From Roseimicrobium sp. ORNL1 (lineage in GTDB: Bacteria > Verrucomicrobiota > Verrucomicrobiia > Verrucomicrobiales > Verrucomicrobiaceae): a stretch of 64,000 bases of DNA. Where the stretch lies: NCBI RefSeq assembly GCF_011044495.1, contig NZ_CP049143.1:1860001-1924000 (forward strand), read 5' to 3'. This document shows, in pieces, positions 9,568 through 19,500 of the stretch (position 1 is its first letter; every line of letters starts with the position of its first letter). The position numbers and the translations under genes are program-made. A model generated the notes under the pieces. It was not told where the DNA came from, did no database searches, and saw nothing but the letters and a program-made list of their open reading frames with translations.

Positions 9568-10220
9568 GGATGCGTTTTTTCCGCTGCCAGCTTCGCGACC
9601 CTCCGGATGATTTCGCGGGCCAGCGAACGTTTTGATTGCTTGGGAAGCGGTTCGGTATTCCCGGAAGGGAAGCAGAGAATGACTTCGTTTTCCGCGCTGT
9701 CAAACCCTGTGTCCGCCCGGCTGACATCGTTGGCAATCACAAGGTCGCAGCCCTTGCGCTGGAGCTTGGCCATGGCGTTCTCCACGAGGTGCTCCGTTTC
9801 CGCGGCAAAGCCGACCAGAAAGCCCTGGTACCCAAACACCGTCCTCATGGAGCCGAGTACATCCGGGGTGCGCTCCAGTTCCAGCGTGAGGGTTTCGTCA
9901 TGCTTCTTGATCTTCTGGCTCTGCACCGTCTTGGCCCGGTAGTCGGCCACGGCAGCGGCGTGAATGGCGATATGCGGTGCGCTGGCCTTGCAGAATGACT
10001 GCACGGCCTCCCACATCTGCTGGGCGGATTCCACCTTCACGAGGTGCACGCCTTCTGGTGCGGCAAGTGCCACGGGCCCACTTACCAAGGTGACCTCATA
10101 CCCCGCTTCCTTCGCTGCTTCCGCGAGCGCATAGCCCATCTTGCCGGAGGAGCGGTTGGAAAGGAACCGCACGGGATCCAATGCCTCGCGTGTGGGTCCT
10201 GCGGTGATGAGGAGGTGCAT
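9564..10220 (-). CDS. coaB: Phosphopantothenate-cysteine ligase (stand-alone CoaB)
   Basis: The 218-aa protein starts MHLLITAGPTREALDPVRF, then LSNRSSGKMGYALAEAA, the nucleotide-binding part of CoaB, and has AAVADYRAK and a KKHDETLTLELERTPDVL segment. It joins cysteine to 4'-phosphopantothenate on the way to coenzyme A. In many bacteria CoaC and CoaB are one fused protein (Dfp); here they are two genes, with coaC upstream on the same strand. A strong inverted repeat occupies the 90-nt gap between them. Confidence 0.92.
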   Translation of the reverse strand: MHLLITAGPTREALDPVRFLSNRSSGKMGYALAEAAKEAGYEVTLVSGPVALAAPEGVHLVKVESAQQMWEAVQSFCKASAPHIAIHAAAVADYRAKTVQSQKIKKHDETLTLELERTPDVLGSMRTVFGYQGFLVGFAAETEHLVENAMAKLQRKGCDLVIANDVSRADTGFDSAENEVILCFPSGNTEPLPKQSKRSLAREIIRRVAKLAAEKTHP

Positions 10221-10229
10221 TGAGGAAAC

Positions 10230-10301
10230 GTAGCTCGCGAGTCCCTTCGCGAGGTATTGTCTTGCGTGCTCCCTGACTCGCGAAGGGACTCGCGAGCTGC
10301 G
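10230..10301. repeat. REP-like long perfect inverted repeat between coaC and coaB
   Basis: The arms at 10232-10253 and 10277-10298 are exact reverse complements (22 nt each), separated by 23 nt. Pairing continues outward by a G-T wobble and further G-C pairs. Each arm also contains its own smaller inverted repeat (CTCGCGA ... TCGCGAG). It fills almost the whole coaC-coaB gap. It could act as an RNA stabiliser or attenuator inside the operon, or be a dispersed REP-type element. Confidence 0.85.
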
Positions 10302-10310
10302 TTAGACCGC

Positions 10311-10856
10311 TCAGGCCGCTCTTCCTTCCAGCACTTCCATTGCCCTCGCCACCACGCCCTCCACGGGCCAGAGGCGACCGCTGCCTTCATAACCGCACGC
10401 GAGCATGCCGTCATCTGGACCGATGAAATGGTGCCCCCAGGACTTGAGCGTTTCCACGTTCTTCTGCGTGGCAGGGTGCGCCCACATTTTGCCATTCATG
10501 GCAGGTGCAACGAGCACCGGAGCGCGCGTGGCCAGCGCTATGGTGGTGAGGGCATCATTCGCCAGTCCATGAGCCATGGCGGCGAGTACATTCGCCGAAG
10601 CGGGCGCGATGAGCAGCAGGTTGGCGCTGTCCGCGAGACCAATGTGCGTGGGCCGCCAGCTCTCCTTTTCATCGAAGAGGTCGGTCACCACCGGCTGCTT
10701 TGAGAGCACCTGCAGGGTGAGCGGCGTGATGAATTGCTGCGAGTCCTTCGTCATCACGCAGGTGACCTTGCAGCCCTGCTTCACGAGCTGGCTGGCGAGG
10801 TCTGCTGCCTTGTACGCGGCAATGGAGCCGGTGACGCCGAGGAGGATGTGTTTCAT
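10311..10856 (-). CDS. coaC: Phosphopantothenoylcysteine decarboxylase (stand-alone CoaC)
   Basis: The 181-aa flavoprotein starts MKHILLGVTGSIAAYKAADL, the HFCD-family opening. It has the PASANVLAAMAHGLANDALT segment, APAMNGKMW (the conserved PAMNxxM substrate loop) and DDGMLACGYEGSGRLW, whose Cys is the catalytic residue of the CoaC flap. It decarboxylates phosphopantothenoylcysteine after CoaB has acted. It is first in the coaC-coaB-IMPase set. The separation from CoaB is genuine: both reading frames are complete. Confidence 0.93.
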   Translation of the reverse strand: MKHILLGVTGSIAAYKAADLASQLVKQGCKVTCVMTKDSQQFITPLTLQVLSKQPVVTDLFDEKESWRPTHIGLADSANLLLIAPASANVLAAMAHGLANDALTTIALATRAPVLVAPAMNGKMWAHPATQKNVETLKSWGHHFIGPDDGMLACGYEGSGRLWPVEGVVARAMEVLEGRAA

Positions 10857-10932
10857 CTGTTGTGGTTACACCCTAATACGCCCCACGAGGCACCGCAAGA
10901 CATGGGTGCGGGCCGGGCCTCGGACGATACGG

Positions 10933-11763
10933 TCAGGCTGAGACCTTTCCGCCGGTCCTGAGGATGGTGGTGAAGAAGCGAAACGTGTCCGCCACGTGCT
11001 CCGTCCAGTACTCCCAGGTGTGGGCTCCGGGGTACTCCTCGTACACATGGGGAATGCCCTCGTGCAGGAGGTCGGCGTGCAGCACGCGATTGTACTCAAT
11101 GAGGTCATCCTCCGTGCCGCAGTCGAAGCGCAGCGGAGGAAGCTTTCCGCGACGGTGCAGCATGGCCTCGAAGACGCCCGGCTCCTCATCTGGAGAGAGC
11201 TTGAATGCATCCACGGATTCCTCCACGAAGCCCTCCATCTGGCGGAAGTCCGTGATGCTGCTGTGGGCGCTGATGCCTGCGAACTTTTCCGCGAAGAGTG
11301 TCCCCAGCCGCAAGGCGCCGTAGCCACCCATGCTCAGGCCACTGATGAAACGCGGCGACCGCGTGACGCGCGGCTCCACGTGAGCGGCGAGGGCGGGCAC
11401 TTCTTCCACTATCCACTTCGCATAGTCCGCGTCCTGATGGTGCAGGTATCCAGAGCCATCCCCCCAGAGACCGTCGGAGGGCATGGCGAGCATCATGGGC
11501 TCGCATTCGCCGGACTTGATGAGCTTTTGCAGCACGCGATGCGCGGCGCCTTTGAGTGCCCAGGCCCAGTGGCTGCCGTAGACGCCGTGAAGCAGCAGCA
11601 CCAGGGGAAGCGGCTTTTTGTCCGGTGCGCCTTCCGGAATGTAGAAGGTCACGTCCGCCCGCCGCTTCAGGGCCGGTGACTTCACAGTCGCGAAACGCAA
11701 ACCCGGCTCGGTGAGCGAAGGCTCCGAAAGTTCGACGGTGCGGAATGGTGTGGCCTCGCTCAT
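10933..11763 (-). CDS. Alpha/beta-hydrolase esterase (esterase D-like)
   Basis: The 276-aa protein has the esterase fold: LPLVLLLHGVYGSHWAW (oxyanion HG), the nucleophile elbow SGLSMGGYGALRLG, DCGTEDDLIEYN (acid) and EYPGAHTWEYW (His). This is the esterase-D / putative-esterase family, which includes S-formylglutathione hydrolases and mycolyltransferase-like enzymes. There is no signal peptide, so it is probably cytoplasmic. The natural ester is unknown. It lies 12 nt downstream of the SDR gene on the same strand, so an operon is likely. Confidence 0.88.
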   Translation of the reverse strand: MSEATPFRTVELSEPSLTEPGLRFATVKSPALKRRADVTFYIPEGAPDKKPLPLVLLLHGVYGSHWAWALKGAAHRVLQKLIKSGECEPMMLAMPSDGLWGDGSGYLHHQDADYAKWIVEEVPALAAHVEPRVTRSPRFISGLSMGGYGALRLGTLFAEKFAGISAHSSITDFRQMEGFVEESVDAFKLSPDEEPGVFEAMLHRRGKLPPLRFDCGTEDDLIEYNRVLHADLLHEGIPHVYEEYPGAHTWEYWTEHVADTFRFFTTILRTGGKVSA

Positions 11764-11774
11764 GGCTTGCGTTG

Positions 11775-12506
11775 CTATTGAGGTTTCACGGAGAAATCAC
11801 TGTCCGCCATGCTGCGCAGCACGAGTTCGCGCGTCACGCACCAGTCGTCCATTTCCAGCACCTTGAGGATCGCATCCGCCACGTGTCGTGGAGTGAGGAA
11901 TTTTTCCACCGGCGCCTTGCGGTCAGAAGCTCCGTCCCAGAAAGCGGTATCCACGCCTCCCGGTAGCACAGCGGTGACGCGCACGCCATGGGCGGCTGCC
12001 TCCTCCTGCAGGCCCTGCGTGAAGCCGCGCACGCCCCACTTGGCCGCGCAATAGACCGTTTCGCTGGGGATGCCACGCAGGCTTGCGGTGGAGATCACAT
12101 TCACAATGTGGCCGGACTTGCGGGTCAGCATGCGGCGCAGGGCTTCCTGGGAGCCGAGGATGGTGCCTTTGAGGTTCACATCCAGCATGAGGTCGATTTC
12201 CTCTTCGGTGTAATCCGGAATCCAGCGGTGGCGAGCGAGGCCGGCGTTGTTGATCCACACGGCGATGGGGCCGTGCTTTGCCTCCACTTCCTCGGCGAGT
12301 TCGCGTACTTCGGACTGTTTGGTCACATCGCAGGTCAGGGGGAGCAGGTCATCCATGCCCACCATTTCGACAGCGGAGGCCAGGGCCTCGGCATCCACGT
12401 CTGCCATGGCCACTTTCATGCCGGCGCGTGCCAGTTCCTCACAAAGCGCGAAGCCGATGCCACGCGCTGCCCCTGTCACTACAGCTACCTTGTCCCGGAG
12501 AATCAT
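11775..12506 (-). CDS. Short-chain dehydrogenase/reductase
   Basis: I chose the ATG giving MILRDKVAVVTGAARGIGF (243 aa), because the 42 codons upstream are Ser/Pro-rich and precede the conserved fold. It has the NAD(P)-binding TGAARGIG, VWINNAGLARH, a catalytic Ser in the VISTAS segment and YCAAK (the YxxxK dyad). Acidic residues after strand 2 (MADVDAE) suggest NAD preference. The substrate is unknown. It is divergently oriented to the methyltransferase gene across about 100 nt. Confidence 0.9.
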   Translation of the reverse strand: MILRDKVAVVTGAARGIGFALCEELARAGMKVAMADVDAEALASAVEMVGMDDLLPLTCDVTKQSEVRELAEEVEAKHGPIAVWINNAGLARHRWIPDYTEEEIDLMLDVNLKGTILGSQEALRRMLTRKSGHIVNVISTASLRGIPSETVYCAAKWGVRGFTQGLQEEAAAHGVRVTAVLPGGVDTAFWDGASDRKAPVEKFLTPRHVADAILKVLEMDDWCVTRELVLRSMADSDFSVKPQ

Positions 12507-12606
12507 GCCCCGAATGTTGGCGGGGAGAGGAAACTGGCCAGTGGTTTTTCGGGCTGCACTCGTGGTTGATTGTGACAGGGGGCTGGGCGATGAAGACTGT
12601 CCACCC

Positions 12607-13506
12607 ATGCCCGCCGTTCCTTCAGAATCCACCAGTGGTCAAATCCTCGCCCGCGACTGGCGCGACTACGAACTGCTGGATACCGGAGACGGCATGAAGC
12701 TGGAGCGCTGGGGCGAGTATGTACTGGCGCGTCCTGACCCCCAAGTCATCTGGCCGCGCAGCGGCGAGTGGAAGCAATGGGACGCCTGGTACCACCGCAG
12801 TGACAAGGGTGGGGGACGCTGGGAGTATCGGCGGAAGCTGCCGACTGCGTGGAATATCAAGTATGGCGGGCTGACCTTCAAAATTTCGCCCACCGGATTC
12901 AAGCACACCGGCCTCTTCCCGGAGCAGGCGGTGAACTGGGACTGGTGCAGCGGCCTGATTCGCCAGGCCAAATCAAAGGCAAAAGACCGTGAACTGTCCG
13001 TGCTCAACCTCTTCGGCTACACCGGCGCCGCCACCGTGGCAGCGGCTGCTGCAGGAGCGAGCGTGTGCCACGTGGATGCCGCGAAAGGCATGGTGGAGTG
13101 GTGCGGTGAGAACGCGCGCCTCAGCGGTCTGGGCAAGGCTCCCATCCGCTACATCGTGGATGACTGCATGGCCTACGTGCGCCGCGAGATTCGCCGTGGC
13201 CGGAAGTATGACGGCCTCATCATGGACCCGCCGAGCTATGGCCACGGAGCAGCCGGGGAGGTGTGGAAAATGGAAGCACACCTCTGGCCCTTGCTGGAGG
13301 AGTGCAAGAAGCTGCTTTCGGATGAGCCCATCTTCTTCCTGGTGAACGCTTACACGACTGGCCTGTCACCCACGGCACTGGGAAATGTCATGACGCAGTT
13401 GCTGGGCCCGACGGGTGGAAAGCTGGCGACCGGTGAGGTGGGATTGCCGATCACGCGGGGTGGGTTGACGCTGCCTTGTGGGATTTATGGGCGGTGGTCG
13501 TGGTAA
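12607..13506 (+). CDS. Class I SAM-dependent methyltransferase, RlmI/K-like
   Basis: The 299-aa protein starts at MPAVPSESTSGQILARDW. It has LNLFGYTGAATVAAAAAGA (SAM-binding motif I), HVDAAKGMVEWCGENA (motif II) and MDPPSYGHGA, the DPPSY catalytic motif of the rRNA cytosine-C5/guanine methyltransferase group containing RlmI and RlmK. The N-terminal part is shorter than in RlmI and lacks a PUA domain. An rRNA target is inferred from family only. It converges on the autotransporter gene. Confidence 0.85.
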   Translation: MPAVPSESTSGQILARDWRDYELLDTGDGMKLERWGEYVLARPDPQVIWPRSGEWKQWDAWYHRSDKGGGRWEYRRKLPTAWNIKYGGLTFKISPTGFKHTGLFPEQAVNWDWCSGLIRQAKSKAKDRELSVLNLFGYTGAATVAAAAAGASVCHVDAAKGMVEWCGENARLSGLGKAPIRYIVDDCMAYVRREIRRGRKYDGLIMDPPSYGHGAAGEVWKMEAHLWPLLEECKKLLSDEPIFFLVNAYTTGLSPTALGNVMTQLLGPTGGKLATGEVGLPITRGGLTLPCGIYGRWSW

Positions 13507-13598
13507 GGCCTGAAGGTGCTGGGTGTGGTCACCTGCATGGGATTCAACGCAGAGACACAGAGACGCAGAGGAACTTCGGAGACTGAGGTTGAAGAGGT

Positions 13599-16500
13599 CT
13601 AGAACCTCCAGTTTGCGTTCAGGCTGATGGTGTGATTCGCTTCATCGGTGCGGCCAAACTCGGCGTGGTAGAAGAGCCCGCCAAAGAAGGTACGGTCCAC
13701 CTGGACGTTCACGCCGCCACCGAGAAAAAAGGCATCGCGCTCAGGGTCCTCAGTGAGATAATCGAATCCGGGACCTGAGCCTCCGGCGAGTCTTGTGTGG
13801 AGTGTCTCGCCATCTTGCAGGAACTCATGCTGCCAGAACGCTCGCAACTCAGGAATCACCGTCACCTCCCCGGGCAGCGTGATGGTGTAAGCGACACGTG
13901 CGCCGAGGTAGCTGCGCAAGCTATCCACGCTCGCATCATCCAAGCGTAGATTCAGGCTGTCCGCACCGTTCTCGGTGAGGCCATCCAGACTCTGCCGGGT
14001 GTATTGAAGGGCGATGCTCGGACCAAAGGTGAAGCTGCCCGCCTCGAAATCATAACCGGTGCCGAAGCTCGCGGAGACCTCATGCCCATCGGGCTCGCTG
14101 CTCGCGGTGCGATCGAGCGTGGGCAGCACGATGGCACGCCGCACTTCGTATTCAATGTCCCCGCCTTCCACCGTGGCATGCGCGTAGAAGTTGCCGCGAT
14201 CATAGAGCGCATAGGCGCCAAAGGTCACCTTCTCCAGATCCGTGCGGTCGCGGCCTGGGTAATCGCTCTCGCCGAATTGATAGCCGGCAAAGATACCCAG
14301 GGCGAATTGATCACTCACCGCATAGTCCGCACCGGCGAGGAAGGTGCCGCTGTCGAAATCGCGATCCGGCGTGGTGCCCCAACCCGTTTGAGAAAAGAGT
14401 CCCGTCGCCTGCGTCCACACCACCCATCGATCGTCTTCAGGAGGAGCGAGGCCGTCCTGCACGGCTTTCACGTTCTTGGGATTCTTCGTGCTGGGTGTCT
14501 GTGGCGTGGCCTGTCGATAGGCTTCGGCACCCATGGTGCGGATGGCGAGGCGGCGTGAGCTGAATTGCTGGTGCAGTCCCTGCATCTGGCTGTGCGCGAG
14601 TTCGGTGCTGATCTGCAGCGCGGCGTCGTAGTGACCGGGCAGAATGGCCTCGAACGCCGCGGGGTATTGCTCCTCCCGCAGCATGTCGAGCGCGAGCGTG
14701 GTCACGCCGATGTCTCCATCTTCGATGCCAATCCACTGACCGAGCGCTTTCGCCAGTCGTGTCTGGTTCGGCGTTTCCGCTACCAGGGTGTAACTCGCCG
14801 GCGCGACCAGCAGGATGCCAGTGCCACTGACGGTGTAGAATCGCCCGCGATTCGCCGAGGGATGCGGCATGGTGATGCGTGAGAAGTGTCCCTTGATGTG
14901 TCCCGCGCGCAGGAAAGGGAATTGGTCACCATACTCCAGATCCGCACCCAGCGAGCGCACATCCAGGGTGCCTCCGAGATGAGCGGTACCGCTGACGATC
15001 AATTGATCAAAGCGGTGCTGATTGGCAAGCTCCAGCTCCAGCGTACCGCTGCCTGCCTGCCGGTAGTTCCCGTGAATGGTGAGTGTGCCCACCGAGTTCC
15101 CCGGAGCCACGGTGCCGTGATTGAGTACGTTGCCGATGATGATGCCACTGCCACCCAGCGTGCCGGCAGGATTCACCCGCACGAATGGAGAGCGCAGCAC
15201 GGTGTTCACATACAGTCCGCCCTGCTGGATGAGCGTGGTTCCCGCGTAGGAAGGTTGGGCACCTGCGAGGATGAGCCGCCCGGGACCTGACTTGGTGAAT
15301 GTACCCGGCACAGAGATGGGCGCAGCGATGGTGGCGCGCGCACCTCCCACCACATTCACCTCCGCATCCCCCAGTGAGTACAGCTTCTGTCCCGCAGGTG
15401 ATACGATGCGATAGCCGTTCACTTCGAAGATGAGCTTCTGGAAAGGCACATCACTTCCGAGAGTGACCACCCCGGGGTGAGCGGTGAAAATCGCGGTCTG
15501 TCCAGCCCATGGGCCATTGATGTTGCCTGCTCGATTCGTCCAGTCCGTATCCGTGACATTCCAGATGCCACTCTGTCCGTCGATGGATCCATTGGCGGTA
15601 ACGTTGCTGCCATCCCAGTATTGCATGCCAGTCGCGGCATTGGCGTCCACCACCACTACCACCAGATTCACTTCGCCATCGGTGCTCGTATCGATGGCAA
15701 AGTTTCCGGGATTGAACCCTGCAGGAACGCTTTGAATCGTGAGCAGGGCGTCTGTGAGCGTGCCTCCGTAGGTCATCAGATTGTAGGTGTCTGCAGTGAA
15801 GCCACCTCCATCCGTGATGCGTAGCAGGCCATCCAGCAGCAGGTCACCATCCACCTGGATGTGGCTGTTGCTGGGATTGCCCGGAGCGCCAAGAGTGAAG
15901 GCAAGGACGGAGGTGTTGTTCAAGTTGAGCGAGCCCACACGCAGTGCTCCGGGAGTGGTGCCATCGCCGGGATGGATGATACCTCCGGCTCCGATGGTCA
16001 CCGAGTTCTCCACCCGGCCAATGCCACCGAAGGTCGCGTCGCTGGCCACGGTGACGTTGGAGGAAGCCAGCGAACCATTCACATACATGGCGCCTGCATT
16101 GACTGCCGTATCTCCCAAGTAGGTGTGGGCACCTGTGAGAATCAAGGTGCCAGTGCCACCCTTTGCGATGCCACCACTGCCGATGACGGGTGCATTGATC
16201 GTTGCCACCGCGCCGGAGTTCACCAGCACCACGGCATCAGTAGTGGGATGCAGAGCATAGAGCTGAGCCAGATCCTGATTGATGACATAGCCGCTGGTGA
16301 TGAACTGCAGTCCTTCAAAGTCGATGTCGTCTCCCAGAGTGACCGTGCCCGCCGTGCCCTGGAAGATGGCCGTCTTGCTATTCCATCCTGAGTTGGGGAT
16401 CCCTACTTCAGTGGTCCAGTTGGCCGTGGTGTTGTTCCAGGTTCCCGTGCCACCATCCACCACATTGTTGCCCAGGACATTCGGTCCATCCCAGTACTGC

Positions 16501-19500
16501 AAATCCGTGAACCCGACGATGAGATTCACCTGGCCTGCCGTGGCCGTATCGATGGTGTAGTTCAGCCCAAGCGGCACATCGCCGAGGCCAAGTCCAAAGT
16601 TGTTCGTGAGCGTGCTGTAGTTGATGAGGCGATACGTGCCGACGTTGAAACCGGTAAGCGCGTCGATGTTCAGTACGCCGTCCAAAGTTAGAGCTCCATT
16701 CACCTGAAGAAGGTCACTGTCCGTACCTGCGATGCCGGGAGGCTGCGGCGGGCCAAGTTCGTAGTCCAGGAGCGAGAGATTGTTCAGGAGCAGGCTCCCC
16801 ACGGTCAGGGTTCCCGGACTGGCTCCGGGGGCAATCCTGCCGCCGTTGTTGATGGTGGAACTACCTGTGATGCTTCCTGTACCACCAAGGGTGGCCCCAT
16901 CACTCACCGTCACGGCAGAGAGAGTCATGGAGCCATTCACCCTTAGCGTGCCTGCGCTCACCAGCGTCGCGCCGGCATAGCTCGTGGTGCCTGAGAGGGT
17001 CAGAATTCCCAGACCCGTCTTCGTCATTCCTCCTGCTCCACTCAGCGGCGCGCCAATTCCAATGTTGAAGCCATTGCTGTCGATCGTCGCTCCACCGCTC
17101 TTGAACTCCACATCCCCGGATTCAAACCCCGCGAGGAACTCCGCTTCATTGGCAGTGGCGCGCAAAGTCCCACCGTCAATATTGAGTTTGGCGCCTGCTA
17201 CTCCACTGCCACCACCAAATCCGCCTTCTCGAATCTGCTTCGTCACCATCAGTGCGCCACTGCGTACGTCCAACACAGATGGAAACGGCTCGTCGCTGGC
17301 CACATTGAGGCGGACCGTTCTTGCTGTGACGGTGGCTTGATTCTCCACGGTCAGTGTTCCCGTTCCGAAGAAGCCCAACTCTAGATCCTCAGTCATCGTC
17401 CAGGAAGTGCCACTGCCCGAGACCGTGGCAGTGCCGATGGCCCCATCCAGGTCTCCGATAAAACCAGCCCTGCTCTCAACTGTAGCGCCACTGTTCACGG
17501 TGAAGGTGCCAGTGCCATTCACTCCCACCGCGATCTGTTCAGTCAGATGGATGCCTGACCCCGCTCCGGTGACCGTGACTTCGGCTGTGGTGCCAGGGTT
17601 TCCCGCAATCGACAGATACCTGCCTGTCAGCTGGCCTCCTTTCTCAAATACGGCTTCACTGTCGTTGAACACGCCGACTTGGAGTTCCCCATCGAAGATA
17701 CTGGCAGTGCCCGTCAGGGTGAGCTTGGAATTGGCTCCTGAGACTAGCAGATGCCCTTCGCCGAGGTCCCCAAGAAAGGAACCTCCCATGCTCAGGGAAT
17801 CGGCACGAAACTCACCACCATTCAGTACATGCAATGTGCCATCGCCGCCCTCACCGATCGCGCTCGCGAATCCCGCCAGCGAGGAGGCGTCCCACAGCGA
17901 GTTCGCACCCGTCACGGTAATTTTTGAAGTGCTGGTTGCCCGCCGGGCCACGTCTACAAAGCTGCTTCTCATCACGGCTCCATTCTCCACGGACACTGTC
18001 GCGGATCCCTGGTCACCAATCAGCGCCCAGCCGCTGTTGTTCCACACCGTGCCTGCGCCCTGGAGGGTGAGCTGGTGCACTCCTCCTGCGGTGCCAGCCA
18101 TTTGAAAGGAGGCGACATTCGGTGCCGTGGACGAAGTGTTGATGGTGGAGCCTTGGGAAACCGTGGTGGTGGTCGTGCCAGCGCCTGTGAAGACCATGCC
18201 CCCTTGGGCCGTCCATGAGCCATTGGTGATCGTGATCCCCAAGGTATCTCCGACAGCCGCCAGGAAATTGGTGCTGTTGCTCAGTGCTGCGGGTGCGCCT
18301 GTGACCACGGAACCACCGCTCAAGACCTGGACCTGTGAGTTCTGCACCACGGCGCCGGCCAGCGAGCCGAAGCTGGCGACATCGAGGATCTCCAGCTTGG
18401 AGTTGGTGCCGCTCACCGTGAGGTTGAAGGTGGCATTCGCGGAGAAGCGTCCGTTGGTGCGCACATAGCCGCCGTTCAGAATCGACAGCGTGGCGCTTCC
18501 TCCAGACCCGGGTGCTGTAGCTCCGGTGGTGATGTCGCCGGACAGCAGCCATTTGGAGTTGGCTCCTGTGACGGTCACTTCACCCGTCGCTCCGATGTTC
18601 TGGCCGATTCTTCCAGTCGTGCCGTTCACTACCCCGCCGTCTGAAATGAGCATCGTACCACGGCCACTGACTCCCACATTCACCCCGGCAGCGGTGAGTG
18701 TGGTATTCGCATTTTGCACCGTCAGCGTACCCACTGCGGCCGCGTTGGTTCCAATGTTGAGCGTGTTGGTTGTACCTGTGGCTCCCTGGGAGAGTGTTAC
18801 GGTGCCCTGCGCGCTTTGCCCGATGGAGGTGATGCCGCCATTCCATATTGCCAAGGGACCTGTCACTCTGATTTCACCGGTGCTATTTGCCGCAGCCCCC
18901 ACAAATGTAAACACGACCGTGCTGCTCGTGGCAGCCGTCGTGCCGGTGATCACCACCAGGCCACTCGCGCCACTGTCATTGCCCACGTTCATCGCGCCAT
19001 TGCCGGAATTCACCGTCCCGCCTTCGAGCACGTAGAGTTCCCCGTGACCGCTGCTGCCCACATCGCCTTGGGAGCTGAATGTCCACCTGGAGTTTGCACC
19101 AGTCACCGTGAGCGTGCCGGTGGAGCCTGCATTGTTCGCGATGCCTGTGATGCCGGAGGTGAGCGTGCCACCGTTGGAAACGGTCACGGTGCCAGTGCCG
19201 AAATCTCCCACGAGGAGAGAACTGGAAGTCGTAAGTGCCCCGCCTTGCACCAAAAGCGTTCCCGATTGCCCCGCGGAGGCTCCGAGGGTGAGAACCCGGA
19301 CCTGCCCTCCGGTGGTCAGAACCTGTGCCGTGCCAGCATTGTTGATGAAGGCATTGATGCTGGAAGTCGGCACCACACCCGGTGTCCAATTGGTGCTGGT
19401 GAACCAGTTTCCGGTTCCCGCATTCCAACTCACCTGCGCGTCGGAAAAAACTGGGACTGCTAAAAGTGCAAATGCAAGCCAGGTTCGACGACGGAAGGCA

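Noticed and set aside
8401-9942. A 513-codon open frame on the plus strand opposite ispF-linked, IMPase-like and coaB genes
   Set aside because: It is antisense to three genes with clear family motifs; its residues are His/Gly/Arg-rich without any motif, as expected from GC-rich third positions. The same applies to long antisense frames at 1714-2961, 21515-22855, 29319-31163, 43474-44577 and 56688-58442.
13540-13580. ACGCAGAGACACAGAGACGCAGAGG run as a third copy of the 39.7/55.3-kb element
   Set aside because: It shares only the simple ACGCAGAG words with the element arms and has no matching inverted partner; it reads as a separate simple repeat.
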